Assembly: GCF_963678635.1 (NCBI RefSeq) | Contig: NC_087065.1 | Coordinates: 78,749,396-78,813,395 of the forward strand | Direction of reading: 5' to 3' | Length of the DNA: 64,000 bases | Source: Symsagittifera roscoffensis | Lineage: Eukaryota > Xenacoelomorpha > Acoela > Convolutidae | In this document: one piece after another, positions 1-15,399 of the stretch | How positions within the stretch are numbered: the first letter of the stretch is position 1 | Layout of the letters: each line of letters begins with the position of its first letter | The notes under the pieces: model-generated | Seen by the model: the letters and a program-made list of their open reading frames with translations, nothing else | Databases searched by the model: none | What the model was told of the DNA's origin: nothing | Position numbers and translations under genes: made by a program

Positions 1-3000
1 CTGTGAGAATTATTTTGGTTGAAGAAGTTTATTACACCATATTCTACGACCATCTCAACAGAGATTAGGAACTTAGGAAAATTATAACTGTAAGAATTAT
101 TTTGGTTGAAGAAGTTTATTACACCATATTCTACGACCATCTCAACGGAGATTAGGAATTGAGGAAAATTAAAACTGTGAGATTTAGTTTGGTTAAAGAA
201 GTTTATTACATTATATTCTACGACCATTTCAACGGAGATTAGGAACTTAGGAAAATTAAAAATGTGAGAATTATTTTGGTTGAAGAAGTTTTTTACCCCA
301 TATTTAACGACCATCTCAGCGGAGATTGGGAACTTAGGAAAATTAAAACAGTGAGAAGTATTTCGGTGGAAGAATTTTATTACACCATTTTCTACGACCA
401 TCTCAACGGAGATTAGAAACTTAGGAAAACTAAAAATCTGAGAAGTAATTTTGGATGAAGAAAATTATTACACCATATACTAGGACCATCTCAACGGAGA
501 TTAGGAACTTAGGAAAATTATAACTGTGAGAATTATTTTGGTTGAGGAAGTTTATTACACCATAATCTACGACCATCTCAACGGAGATTAGGAATTTAGG
601 AAAATTAAAACTGTGAGATTTATTTCGGTTGAAGAAGTGTATTACACCATATTCTACGACTATCTCAACACGATTAGGAACTTAGGAAAAATAAAAATCT
701 GAGAATTTTTTTGGTTGTAGAAGTTTATTACACCATATTCTACGACCATCTCAACTGAGATTAGGAACTTATGAAAAATAAAAATGTGAGAATTAGATTG
801 GTTGAAGAAGTTTATTACACCATATTCTACGACCATCTCAACGGAGATTAGGAACTTAGGAACATTAAAACTCTGAGAATTATTTTGGTTGAAGAAGTTT
901 ATTACATGAAATTCTACGACCATTTCAATGGAGATTAGGAACTTAGGAAAATTATAACTGTGAGAATTATTTTGGTTGAGGAAGTTTATTACACCATAAT
1001 CTACGACCATCTCAACGGAGATTAGGAATTTAGGAAAATTAAAACTGTGAGATTTATTTCGGTTGAAGAAGTGTATTACACCATATTCTACGACTATCTC
1101 AACACGATTAGGAACTTAGGAAAAATAAAAATCTGAGAATTTTTTTGGTTGTAGAAGTTTATTACACCATATTCTACGACCATCTCAACTGAGATTAGGA
1201 ACTTATGAAAAATAAAAATGTGAGAATTAGTTTGGTTGAAGAAGTTTATTACACCATATTCTACGACCATCTCAACGGAGATTAGGAACTTAGGAACATT
1301 AAAACTCTGAGAATTATTTTGGTTGAAGAAGTTTATTACATGAAATTCTACGACCATTTCAATAGAGATTAGGAACTTAAGAAAAGTATAACTGTGAGAA
1401 TTATTTTGGTTGAAGAAGTGTATTACACCATGTTCTACGACCATCTCAACGGAGATTAGGAATTTAGGAAAATTGAAACTGTGAGAATTATTTTGGTTGA
1501 AGAAGTTTATTACACCATGTTCTACGACCATCTCAACGGAGATTAGGAACTTAGGAAAATTATAACTGTAAGAATTATTTTGGTTGAAGAAGTTTATTAC
1601 ACCATATACTAGGACCATCTCAACGGAGATTAGGAACTTATGAAAAATAAAAATGTGAGAATTAGTTTGGTTGAAGAAAATTATTACACCATACTCTACG
1701 ACCATCTCAACGGAGATTAGGAACTTAGGAACATTAAAACTCTGAGAATTATTTTGGTTGAAGAAGTTTATTACACCATATTCTACGACCATCTCAACGC
1801 GATTAGGAACTTAGGAAAATTGAAACTGTGAGAATTATTTTGGTTGAAGAAGTTTATTACACCATATTCTACGACCATCTCAACGGAGATTAGGAACTTA
1901 GGAAAATTATAACTGTAAGAATTATTTTGGTTGAAGAAGTTTATTACACCATATTCTACGACCATCTCAACGGAGATTAGGAATTGAGGAAAATTAAAAC
2001 TGTGAGATTTAGTTTGGTTAAAGAAGTTTATTACATTATATTCTACGACCATTTCAACGGAGATTAGGAACTTAGGAAAATTAAAAATGTGAGAATTATT
2101 TTGGTTGAAGAAGTTTTTTACCCCATATTTAACGACCATCTCAGCGGAGATTGGGAACTTAGGAAAATTAAAACAGTGAGAAGTATTTCGGTGGAAGAAT
2201 TTCATTACACCATTTTCTACGACCATCTCAACGGAGATTAGAAACTTAGGAAAACTAAAAATCTGAGAAGTAATTTTGGATGAAGAAATTTATTACACCA
2301 TATACTTGGACCATCTCAACGGAGATTAGGAACTTAGGAAAATTATAACTGTGAGAATTATTTTGGTTGAGGAAGTTTATTACACCATAATCTACGACCA
2401 TCTCAACGGAGATTAGGAATTTAGGAAAATTAAAACTGTGAGATTTATTTCGGTTGAAGAAGTGTATTACACCATATTCTACGACTATCTCAACACGATT
2501 AGGAACTTGGGAAAAATAAAAATCTGAGAATTTTTTTGGTTGTAGAAGTGTATTACACCATATTCTACGACCATCTCAACTGAGATTAGGAACTTATGAA
2601 AAATAAAAATGTGAGAATTAGTTTGGTTGAAGAAGTTTATTACACCATATTCTACGACCATCTCAACGGAGATTAGGAACTTAGGAACATTAAAACTCTG
2701 AGAATTATTTTGGTTGAAGAAGTTTATTACATGAAATTCTACGACCATTTCAATGGAGATTAGGAACTTAGGAAAATTATAACTGTGAGAATTATTTTGG
2801 TTGAGGAAGTTTATTACACCATAATCTACGACCATCTCAACGGAGATTAGGAATTTAGGAAAAATAAAACTGTGAGATTTATTTCGGTTGAAGAAGTGTA
2901 TTACACCATATTCTACGACTATCTCAACACGATTAGGAACTTAGGAAAAATAAAAATCTGAGAATTTTTTTGGTTGTAGAAGTTTATTACACCATATTCT

Positions 3001-3300
3001 TTGACCATCTCAACTGAGATTAGGAACTTATGAAAAATAAAAATGTGAGAATTAGTTTGGTTGAAGAAGTTTATTACACCATATTCTACGACCATCTCAA
3101 CGGAGATTAGGAACTTAGGAACATTAAAACTCTGAGAATTATTTTGGTTGAAGAAGTTTATTACATGAAATTCTACGACCATTTCAATGGAGATTAGGAA
3201 CTTAAGAAAAGTATAACTGTGAGAATTATTTTGGTTGAAGAAGTGTATTACACCATGTTCTACGACCATCTCAACGGAGATTAGGAATTTAGGAAAATTA
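1..3300. repeat. Large duplicated block in the satellite, offset 1,825 bp
   Basis: Positions 1 to about 1,475 recur nearly unchanged at 1,826 to about 3,300, an offset of 1,825 bp (21 units minus 2 bp). Shared diagnostic variants include the CAACACGATT unit (about 667 and 2,492) and the unit with ATTACATGAAATTC (about 902 and 2,727). Inside the block a 433-bp piece (5 units minus 2 bp) is itself tandem, from about 540 and from about 973. This is a recent block duplication on top of older unit-level repeats. Confidence 0.85.
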
Positions 3301-3541
3301 AAACTGTGAGATTTGTTTTGGTTGAAGAAGTTTATTACACCATATTCTACGACCATCCCAACGGAGATGATGAACTTGGGAAAATTAAAAATGTGAGTAT
3401 TTTTTTGGTTGAAGAAGTTTTTTACACCATATTCTACGACCATCTCAACGGAGATTAGGATTTTAGGAAAATTAAAACTGTGAGATTGATTTTGGTTGAA
3501 GACGTTTATTACACCATATTCTACGACCATCTTAACGGAGA

Positions 3542-6050
3542 TTAGGAATTTAGAAAACTAAAACTGTGAGATTTATTTTGCTTCAAGAAGTTTATTACAC
3601 CATAATCTACGACCATTTCAACGGAGATTAGGAACTTAGGAAACTTAAAACTGTGAGAATTATTTTGGTTGAAGAAGTTTATTACACCATATTCTACGAC
3701 CATCTCAACGGATATTAGGATTTTAGGAAAATTAAAACTGTGAGAATGATTTTGGTTGAAGACATTTATTACACCATATTCTACGACCATCTCAACGGAG
3801 ATTAGGAATTTAGGAAAATTAAATCTGTGAGATTTATTTTGGTTGAAGAAGTTTATTACACCATAATCTACGACCATTTCAACGGAGATTAGGAACTTAG
3901 GAAACTTGAAACTGTGAGAATTATTTTGGTTGAAGAAGTTTATTACACCATATTCTACGACCATTTCAACTGAGAATGGAACTTAGGAAAACTAAAAATG
4001 TGAGAATTATTTTGGTTGAAGAAGTTTATTACACCATATTCTACGACCATCTCAACGGAGATTAGAAACTTAAGAAAATTAAAACTGTGAGAATTATTTT
4101 GGTTGAAGAAGTTTATAACACCATATTCGACGACTTTCTCAACACGATTAGGAACTTAGGAAAAATAAAAATCTGAGAAATTTTTTGGTTGTAGAAGTTT
4201 ATTACACCATATTCTACGACCATCTCAACTGAGATTAGGAACTTATGAAAAATAAAAATGTGAGTATTTTTTTGGTTGAAGAAGTTTTTTACACCATATT
4301 CTACGACCATCTCAACGGAGATTAGGATTTTAGGAAAATTAAAACTGTGAGATTGATTTTGGTTGAAGACGTTTATTACACCATATTCTACGACCATCTT
4401 AACGGAGATTAGGAATTTAGAAAACTAAAACTGTGAGATTTATTTTGCTTCAAGAAGTTTATTACACCATAATCTACGACCATTTCAACGGAGATTAGGA
4501 ACTTAGGAAACTTGAAACTGTGAGAATTATTTTGGTTGAAGAAGTTTATTACACCATATTCTACGACCATTTCAACTGAGAATGGAACTTAGGAAAACTA
4601 AAAATGTGAGAATTATTTTGGTTGAAGAAGTTTATTACACCATATTCTACGACCATCTCAACGGAGATTAGAAACTTAAGAAAATTAAAACTGTGAGAAT
4701 TATTTTGGTTGAAGAAGTTTATAACACCATATTCGACGACTTTCTCAACACGATTAGGAACTTAGGAAAAATAAAAATCTGAGAAATTTTTTGGTTGTAG
4801 AAGTTTATTACCCCATATTCTACGACCATCTCAACTGAGATTAGGAACTTATGAAAAATAAAAATGTGAGTATTTTTTTGGTTGAAGAAGTTTTTTACAC
4901 CATATTCTACGACCATCTCAACGGAGATTAGGATTTTAGGAAAATTAAAACTGTGAGAATGATTTTGGTTGAAGACATTTATTACACCATATTCTACGAC
5001 CATCTCAACGGAGATTAGGAATTTAGGAAACTAAAACTGTGAGATTTATTTTGCTTCAAGAAGTTTATTACACCATAATCTACGACCATTTCAACGGAGA
5101 TTAGGAACTTAGGAAACTTAAAACTGTGAGAATTATTTTGGTTGAAGAAGTTTATTACACCATATTCTACGACCATCTCAACGGATATTAGGATTTTAGG
5201 AAAATTAAAACTGTGAGAATGATTTTGGTTGAAGACATTTATTACACCATATTCTACGACCATCTCAACGGAGATTAGGAATTTAGGAAAATTAAATCTG
5301 TGAGATTTATTTTGGTTGAAGAAGTTTATTACACCATAATCTACGACCATTTCAACGGAGATTAGGAACTTAGGAAACTTGAAACTGTGAGAATTATTTT
5401 GGTTGAAGAAGTTTATTACACCATATTCTACGACCATTTCAACTGAGAATGGAACTTAGGAAAACTAAAAATGTGAGAATTATTTTGGTTGAAGAAGTTT
5501 ATTACACCATATTCTACGACCATTTCAACGGAGATTAGAAACTTAAGAAAATTAAAACTGTGAGAATTATTTTGGTTGAAGAAGTTTATAACACCATATT
5601 CGACGACTTTCTCAACACGATTAGGAACTTAGGAAAAATAAAAATCTGAGAAATTTTTTGGTTGTAGAAGTTTATTACACCATATTCTACGACCATCTCA
5701 ACTGAGATTAGGAACTTATGAAAAATAAAAATGTGAGAATTAGTTTGGTTGAAGAAGTTTATTACACCATATTCTACGACCATCTCAACGGAGATTAGGA
5801 ACTTAGGAACATTAAAACTCTGAGAATTATTTTGGTTGAAGAAGTTTATTACACCATATTCTACGACCATCCCAACGGAGATGATGAACTTGGGAAAATT
5901 AAAAATGTGAGTATTATTTTGGTTGAAGAAGTTTTTTACACCATATTCTACGACCATCTCAACGGAGATTAGGATTTTAGGAAAATTAAAACTGTGAGAA
6001 TGATTTTGGTTGAAGACGTTTATTACACCATATTCTACGACCATCTTAAC
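3542..6050. repeat. Duplicated satellite block, offset 1,473 bp
   Basis: The run 3,542-3,964 is matched at 5,015-5,437, giving identical 140-codon open frames, and the neighbouring unit group at 4,113 recurs at 4,719 (offset 606 bp, 7 units minus 3) and at 5,586. The main offset is 1,473 bp (17 units minus 6 bp). Diagnostic variants are GATTTATTTTGCTTCAAGAAG and the CATATTCGACGACTTTC unit. Confidence 0.8.
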
Positions 6051-9000
6051 GGAGATTAGGAATTTAGAAAACTAAAACTGTGAGATTTATTTTGGTTCAA
6101 GAAGTTTATTACACCATAATCTACGACCATTTCAACGGAGATTAGGAACTTAGGAAACTTAAAACTGTGAGAATGATTTTGGTTGAAGAAGTTTATTACA
6201 TCATATTCTACGACCATCTCAACGGAGATTAGGAATTTAGGAAAACTAAATCTGTGAGATTTATTTTGGTTGAAGAAGTTTATTACACCATAATCTACGA
6301 CCATTTCAACGGAGATTAGGAACTTAGGAAACTTGAAACTGTGAGAATTATGTTGGTTGAAGAAGTTTATTACACCATATTCTACGAATATTTCAACTGA
6401 GAATGGAACTTAGGAAAACTAAATCTGTGAGATTTATTTTGGTTGAAGAAGTTTATTACACCATAATCTACGACCATTTCAACGGAGATTAGGAACTTAG
6501 GAAACTTGAAACTGTGAGAATTATTTTGGTTGAAGAAGTTTATTACACCATATTCTACGACCATTTCAACTGAGAATGGAACTTAGGAAAACTAAAAATG
6601 TGAGAATTATTTTGGTTGAAGAAGTTTATTACACCATATTCTACGACCATCTCAACGGAGATTAGAAACTTAAGAAAATTAAAACTGTGAGAATTATTTT
6701 GGTTGAAGAAGTTTATAACACCATATTCTACGACCATCTCAACGAAGATTAGGAATTTAGGAAAACTATAACTGTGAGAATTATTTTGGTTGAAGAAGTT
6801 TTTTACACCATATTCTACGACCATCTCAACGGAGATTAGGAACTTAGGAAAATTCAAACTGTGAGAATTATTTTGGTTGAAGAAGTTTATTACACCATAT
6901 TCTACGCCCATCTCAATGGAGATTAGGAATTTAGGAAAATTAAAACTGTGAGATTTATTTTGGTTGAAGAAGTTTTTTACACCATATTCTACGACCATCT
7001 CAACGGAGATTAGGAACTTAGGAAAATTAAAACTGAGAGAATTATTTTGGTTGAAGAAGTTTATTACACCATATTCTACGACCATCTCAACGGAGATTAG
7101 GAACTTAGGAAAATTATAACTGTGAGAATTATTTTGGTTGAAGAAGTTTATTACACCATATTCTACGACCATCTCTACGGAGAATAGAAATTTAGGAAAA
7201 TTAAAACTGTGAGATTTATTTTGGTTGAAGAAGTTTTTTACACCATATTCTACGACCATTTCAACTGAGATTAGGAACTTAGGAAAATTAAAAATGTGAG
7301 AATTATTTTGGTTGAAGAAGTTTATTACACCATATTCTACGACCATCTCAACGGAGAATATGAATTTAGGAAAATTAAAACTGTGAGATTTATTTTGGTT
7401 GAAGAAGTTTTTTACACCATATTCTACGACCATTTCAACTGAGATTAGGAACTTAGGAAAATTAAAAATGTGAGAATTTTTTTGGTTGAAGAAGTTTATT
7501 ACACCATATTCTACGACCATCTCAACGGAGATTAGAAACTTAAGAAAATTAAAACTGTGAGAATTATTTTGGTTGAAGAAGTTTATAACACCATATTCTA
7601 CGACCATCTCAACGATGATTAGGAACTTAGGAAAATTATAACTGTGAGAATTATTTTGGTTGTAGAAATTTATTACACCATATTCTACGACCATCTCAAC
7701 GAAGATTAGGAACTTAGGAAAATAATAACTGTGAGATTTATTTTGGTTGAAGAAGTTTTTTACACCATATTCTACGACCATCTCAACGGAGATTAGGAAC
7801 TTAGGAAAATTCAAACTGTGAGAATTATTTTGGTTGAAGAAGTTTATTACACCATATTCTACGACCATCTCAACGGAGATTAGGAAATTAGGAAAAATAA
7901 AACTGTGAGATTTATTTTGGTTGAAGAAGTTTTTTACACCATATTCTACAACCATCTCAACGGAGATTAGGAACTTAGGAAAATTAAAACTGTGAGAATT
8001 ATTTTGGTTGAAGAAGTTTATTACACCATATTCTACGACCATCTCAACGGAGATTAGGAACTTAGGAAAATTATAACTGTGAGAATTATTTTGGTTGAAG
8101 AAGTTTATTACACCATATTCTACGACCATCTAAACGGAGAATAGGAATTTAGGAAAATTAAAACTGTGAGATTTATTTTGGTTGAAGAAGTTTTTTTACA
8201 CCATATTCTACGACCATCTCAACGGAGATTAGGAACTTAGGAAATTTAAAACTGTGAGAATTAATTTGGTTGAAGAAGTTTATTACACCATATTCTAAGA
8301 CCATCTCAACGGATATTAGGAACTTAAGAAAATTATAACACCATATTCTACGACTATTTCAACGGAGATTGGGAACTTAGGAAACTTAAAACTGTGAGAA
8401 TTATTTTGGTTGAAGAAGTTTATTACACCATATTCTACGACCATCTCAACGGAGATTAGAAACTTAGGAAAATTCAAACTGTGAGAATTATTTTGGTTGA
8501 AGAAGTTTATTACACCATATTCTACGACCATCTCAACGGAGATTAGAAATTTAGGAAAATTAAAACTGTGAGATTTATTTTGGTTGAAGAAGTTTTTTAC
8601 ACCATATTCTACGACCATCTCAACGGAGATTAGGAACTTAGGAAAATTAAAACTGTGAGAATTCTTTTGGTTGAAGAAGTTTATTACACCATATTCTACG
8701 ACCATCTCAACGGAGATTAGGAACTTAGGAAAATTATAACTGTGAGAATTATTTTGGTTGAAGAAGTTTATTACACCATATTCTACGACCATCTCAACGG
8801 AGAATAGGAACTTAGGAAAATTAAAACTGTGAGATTTATTTTGGTTGAAGAAGTTTTTTACACCATATTCTACGACCATCTCAACGGAGATTAGGAACTT
8901 AGGAAATTTAAAACTGTGAGAAATAATTTGGTTGAAGAAGTTTATTACACCATATTCTACGACCATCTCAACGGATATTAGGAACTTAAGAAAATTAAAA

Positions 9001-12000
9001 CTGTGAGAATTATTTTTGTTGAAGAAGTTTATAACACCATATTCTACGACCATCTCAACGGAGATTAGGAACTTAGGAAAATTAAAAATCTGAGAATTAT
9101 TTTGGTTGAAGAAGTTTATTACACCATATTCTACGACCACCTCAACTGAGATTAGGAATTTCGAAAAATTAAAAATGTGAGAATTATTTTGGTTGAAGCA
9201 GTTTATTACACCATATTCTACGACCATCTCAACGGAGATTAGGAATTTAGGAAAATTAAAACTGTGAGATTTATTTTGGTTGAAGAAGTGTATTACACCA
9301 AATTCTACGACCATCTCAACAAGATTAGGAATTAGGAAAATTAAAAATGTGAGAATTATTTTGGTTGAAGAAGTTTATTACACCATATTCTACGGCCATC
9401 TCAACGGCGATTGGAAACTTAGGAAAACTAAAAGTCTGAGAAGTAAATTTGGGTGAAGAAGTTTATTACACCATATACTAGGACCATCTCAACGGAGATT
9501 AGGAACTTAGGAAAATTATAACTGTGAGAATTATTTCGGTTGAAGAAGTTTATTACACCATATTCTACGACCATCTCAACGGAGATTGGGAATTTAGGAA
9601 AATTAAAACTGCGAGATTTATTTAGGTTGAAGAAGTTTATTACACCATATTCTACGACTATCTCAACACGATTAGGAACTTAGGAATATTAAAACTGTGA
9701 GAATTTTTTTGGTTGAAGAAGTTTATTACACCATATTCTACGACCATCTCAAGTGAGATTAGGAAATTAGGAAAAATAAAAATGTGAGAATTATTTTGGT
9801 TGGAGAAGTTTATTACACCATATTCTACGACCATCTCAACGGAGAATAGGAACTTAGGAATAGTAAAACTGTGAGAGTTTTTTTGGTTGAAGGAGTTTAT
9901 TACACCATATTCACGACCATCTCAACGGAGATTAGGAACTTAGGAAAATTATAACTGTGAGAATTATTTTGGTTGAAGAAGTTTATTATACCATATTCTA
10001 CGACCATCTCAACGGAGATTAAGAATTTAGGAAAATTAAAACTGTGAGATTTATTTTGGTTGAAGAAGTTTAGTACACCATAATCTACGACCATCTCAAC
10101 TGAGATTAGGAACTTAGGAAAATTAAAAATGTGAGAAGTATTTTGGTTGAAGAAGTTTTTTACACCATACTTTACGACCATCTCAGCGGAGATTGGGAAC
10201 TTAGGAAAATTAAAACAGTGAGAACTATTTTGGTTGAAGTAGTTTATTACACCATATTCTACGACCATCTCAACGGAGACTAGGATTTTAGGAAAATTAA
10301 AACTGTGAGAATGATTTTGGTTGAAGACGTTTATTACACCATGTTCTGCGACCATCTCAACGGAGATTAGGAACTTAGAATAAGTAAAAATCTGAGAATT
10401 ATTTTGGATGAAGAAGTTTATTACACCATATTCTACGACCATCTCAACTGAGATTAGGAAATTAGGAAAAATAAAAATGTGAGAATTATTTTGGTTGGAG
10501 AAGTTTATTACACCATATTCTACGACAATCTCAACGGAGATTAGGAACTTAGGAATATTAAAACTGTGAGAATTTTTTTGGTTGAAGAAGTTTATTACAC
10601 CATATTCTAAGACCATCTCAACGGAGATTAGGAACTTAGGAAAATTATAATTGTGAGAATTATTTTGGTTGAAGAAGTTTATTATACCATATTCTACGAC
10701 CATCTCAACGGAGATTAAGAATTTAGGAAAATTAAAACTGTGAGATTTATTTTGGTTGAAGAAGTTTAGCACACCATAATCTACGACCATCTCAACTGAG
10801 ATTAGGAACTTGGGAAAATTAAAAATGTGAGAATTATTTTGGTTGAAGAAGTTTTTTACACCATATTTTACGACCATCTCAGCGGAGATTGGGAACCTAG
10901 GAAAATTAAAACAGTGAGAAGTATTTTGGTTGAAGAAGTGTATTACACCATATTCTACGACCATCTCAACGGAGACTAGGATTTTAGGAAAATTAAAACT
11001 GTGAGAATGATTTTGGTTGAAGACGTTTATTACACCATGTTCTACGACCATCTCAACGGAGATTAGGAATTTAGGAAATTTAAAACTGTGAGATTTATTT
11101 TGGTTCAAGAAGTTTATTACACCATATTCTACGACCATTTCAACGGAGATTAGGAACTTAGGAAACTTAAAACTGTGAGAATTATTTTAGTTGAAGAAGT
11201 TTATTACACTATATTCTACGACCATTTCAACTGAGATTAGGAACTTAGGAAAATTAAAAATGTGAGAATTATTTTGGTAGAAGAAGTTTATTACACCATA
11301 TTCTACAAACATCTCAACGGAGATTAGGAACTTAGGAAAATTAAAACTGTGAGAATTATTTTGGTTGAAGAAGTTTAAAACACCATATTCTACGACCATC
11401 TCAACGGAGATTAGGAATTTAGGAAAATTAAAACTGTGAGATTTATTTTGGTTGAAGAAGTTTATTACACCATATTCTACGACTATCTCAACACGATTAG
11501 GAACTTAGGAAAATTAAAAATCTGAGAATTAATTTGGTTGAAGAAGTTTATTACACCATAATCTACGACCATCTCAACGGAGATTAGGAACTTAGGAAAA
11601 TTAAAAATGTGAGAATTATTTTGGTTGAAGAAGTTTTTTACACCATATTTTACGACCATCTCAGCGGAGATTGGGAACTTAGGAAAATTAAAACAGTGAG
11701 AAGTATTTTGGTTTTACGACCATCTCAACGGAGATTAGGAACTTAGGAAAATTAAAACTGTGAGAATTATTTTGGTTGGTTGAAGAAGTTTAAAGCACCA
11801 TATTCTACGACCATCTCAACGGAGATTAGGAATTTAGGAAAATTAAAACTGTGAGATTTATTTTGGTTGAAGAAGTTTATTACACCATATTCTACGACTA
11901 TCTCAACACGATTAGGAACTTAGGAAAACTAAAAATCTGAGAATTATTTTGGTCGAAGAAGTTTATAACACCATAATCTACTACCATCTCAACGGAGATT

Positions 12001-15000
12001 AGGAACTTAGGAAAATTGAAACAGTGAGAAGTATTTTGGTTGAAGAAGTTTATTACACCATATTCTACGACCATCTCAACGGAGATTAGGATTTTAGGAA
12101 AGTTAAAACTGTGAGAATGATTTTGGTTGAAGACGTTTATTACACCATGTTCTACGACCAACTCAACGGAGATTAGGAATTTAGGAAAAATAAAACTGTG
12201 AGAATTGTTTTGGTTCAAGAATTTATTACACCATATTCTACGACCATTTCAACGGAGATTAGGAACTTAGGAAACTTAAAACTGTGAGAATTATTTTAGT
12301 TGAAGAAGTTTATTACACCATATTCTACGACCATTTCAACTGAGATTAGGAATTTAGGAAAATTAAAACTGTGAGATTTATTTTGGTTGAAGAAGTTTAT
12401 TACACCATATTCTACGACAATTTCAACTGAGATTAGGAATTTAGGAAAATTAAAAATGTGAGAATTATTTTGGTTGAAGAAGTTTATTACACCATATTCT
12501 ACGACCATCTCAACAGAGATTAGGAACTTAGGAAAACTAAAACTGTGAGAATTATTTTGGTTGAAGAAGTTTATAACACCATATTCTACGACCATCTCAG
12601 CGGAGATTGGGAACTTAGGAAAGTTAAAACAGTGAGAAGTATTTTGGTTGAAGAAGTTTATTACACCATATTCTACGACCATCTCAACGGAGATTAGGAT
12701 TTTAGGAAAAATAAAAATCTGAGAATTATTTTGGTTGAAGAAGTTTATTACACCATAATCTACGACCATCTCAACGGAGATTAGGAACTTAGGAAAAATA
12801 AAAATGTGAGAATTATTTTGGTTGAAGAAGTTTTTTACACCCTATATTACGACCATCTCAGCGGAGATTGGGAACTTAGGAAAAATAAAACAGTGAGAAG
12901 TATTTTGGTTGAAGAAGTTTATTACACCATATTCTACGACCATCTCAACGGAGATTAGGATTTTAGGAAAGTTAAAACTGTGAGAATGATTTTGGTTGAA
13001 GACGTTTATTACAACATGTTCTACGACCAACTCAACGGAGATTAGGAATTTAGGAAAATTAAAACTGTGAGAATTGTTTTGTTTCAAGAAGTTTATTACA
13101 CCATATTCTACGACCATTTCAACGGAGATTAGGATCTTAGGAAACTTAAAACTGTGAGAATTATTTTAGTTGAAGAAGTTTATTACACCATATTCTACGA
13201 CCATTTCAACTGAGATTAGGAATTTAGGAAAATTAAAACTGTGAGATTTATTTTGGTCGAAGAAGTTTATTACACCATATTCTACGACAATTTCAACTGA
13301 GATTAGGAATTTAGGAAAATTAAAAATGTGAGAATTATTTTGGTTGAAGAAGTTTATTACACCATATTCTACGACCATCTCAACGGAGATTAGGATTTTA
13401 GGAAAGTTAAAACAGTGAGAAGTATTTTGGTTGAAGAAGTTTATTACACCATATTCTACGACCATCTCAACGGAGATTAGGATTTTAGGAAAAATAAAAA
13501 TCTGAGAATTATTTTGGTTGAAGAAGTTTATTACACCATAATCTACGACCATCTCAACGGAGATTAGGAACTTAGGAAAAATAAAAATGTGAGAATTATT
13601 TTGGTTGAAGAAGTTTTTTACACCATATATTACGACCATCTCAGCGGAGATTGGGAACTTAGGAAAATTAAAATAGTGAGAAGTATTTTGGTTGAAGAAG
13701 TTTATTACACCATATTCTACGACCATCTCAACGGAGATTAGGATTTTAGGAAAATTAAAACTGTGAGAATGATTTTGGTTGAAGACGTTTATCACACCAT
13801 GTTCTAAGACCATCTCAACGGAGATTAGGAATATAGGAAAATTAAAACTGTGAGAATTATTTTGGTTCAAGAAGTTTATTACACCATATTCTACGACCAT
13901 TTCAACGGAGATTAGGAACTTAGGAAACTTAAAACTGTGAGAATTATTTTAGTTGAAGAATTTTGTTACACCATATTCTACGACCATCTCAACGGAGATT
14001 AGGAACTTAGGAAAATTATAACTGTGAGAATTATTTTGGTTGAAGAAGTTTACTACACCATATTCTACGACCATCTCAACAGAGATTAGGAATTTAGGAA
14101 AATTAAAACTGTGAGATTTATTTTGGTTGAAGAAGTTTTTTACACCATATTCTACGATCATCTCAACGGAGATTAGGAACTTCGGAAAATTAAAACTGTG
14201 AGAATTATTTTGGTTGAAGAAGTTTTTTACACCATTTTCTACGACTATCTCAACGGATATTAGGATTTTAGGAAAGTTAAAACTGTGAGAATGATTTTGG
14301 TTGAAGACGTTTATTACAACATGTTCTACGACCAACTCAACGGAGATTAGGAATTTAGGAAAATTAAAACTGTGAGAATTGTTTTGTTTCAAGAAGTTTA
14401 TTACACCATATTCTACGACCATTTCAACGGAGATTAGGATCTTAGGAAACTTAAAACTGTGAGAATTATTTTAGTTGAAGAAGTTTATTACACCATATTC
14501 TACGACCATTTCAACTGAGATTAGGATTTTAGGAAAGTTAAAACAGTGAGAAGTATTTTGGTTGAAGAAGTTTATTACACCATATTCTACGACCATCTCA
14601 ACGGAGATTAGGATTTTAGGAAAAATAAAAATCTGAGAATTATTTTGGTTGAAGAAGTTTATTACACCATAATCTACGACCATCTCAACGGAGATTAGGA
14701 ACTTAGGAAAAATAAAAATGTGAGAATTATTTTGGTTGAAGAAGTTTTTTACACCATATATTACGACCATCTCAGCGGAGATTGGGAACTTAGGAAAATT
14801 AAAACAGTGAGAAGTATTTTGGTTGAAGTAGTTTATTACACCATATTCTACGACCATCTCAACGGAGATTAGGATTTTAGGAAAATTAAAACTGTGAGAA
14901 TGATTTTGGTTGAAGACGTTTATCACACCATGTTCTAAGACCATCTCAACGGAGATTAGGAATTTAGGAAAATTAAAACTGAGAGAATTATTTTGGTTCA

Positions 15001-15399
15001 AGAAGTTTATTACACCATATTCTACGACCATTTCAACGGAGATTAGGAACTTAGGAAACTTAAAACTGTGAGAATAATTTTAGTTGAAGAATTTTGTTAC
15101 ACCATATTCTACGACCATCTCAACGGAGATTAGGAACTTAGGAAAATTATAACTGTGAGAATTATTTTGGTTGAAGAAGTTTAATACACCATATTCTACG
15201 ACCATCTCAACAGAGATTAGGAATTTAGGAAAATTAAAACTGTGAGATTTATTTTGGTTGAAGAAGTTTTTTACACCATATTCTACGATCATCTCCACGG
15301 AGATTAGGAACTTCGGAAAATTAAAACTGTGAGAATTATTTTGGTTGAAGAAGTTTTTTACACCATTTTCTACGACTATCTCAACGGAGATTAGGAACT

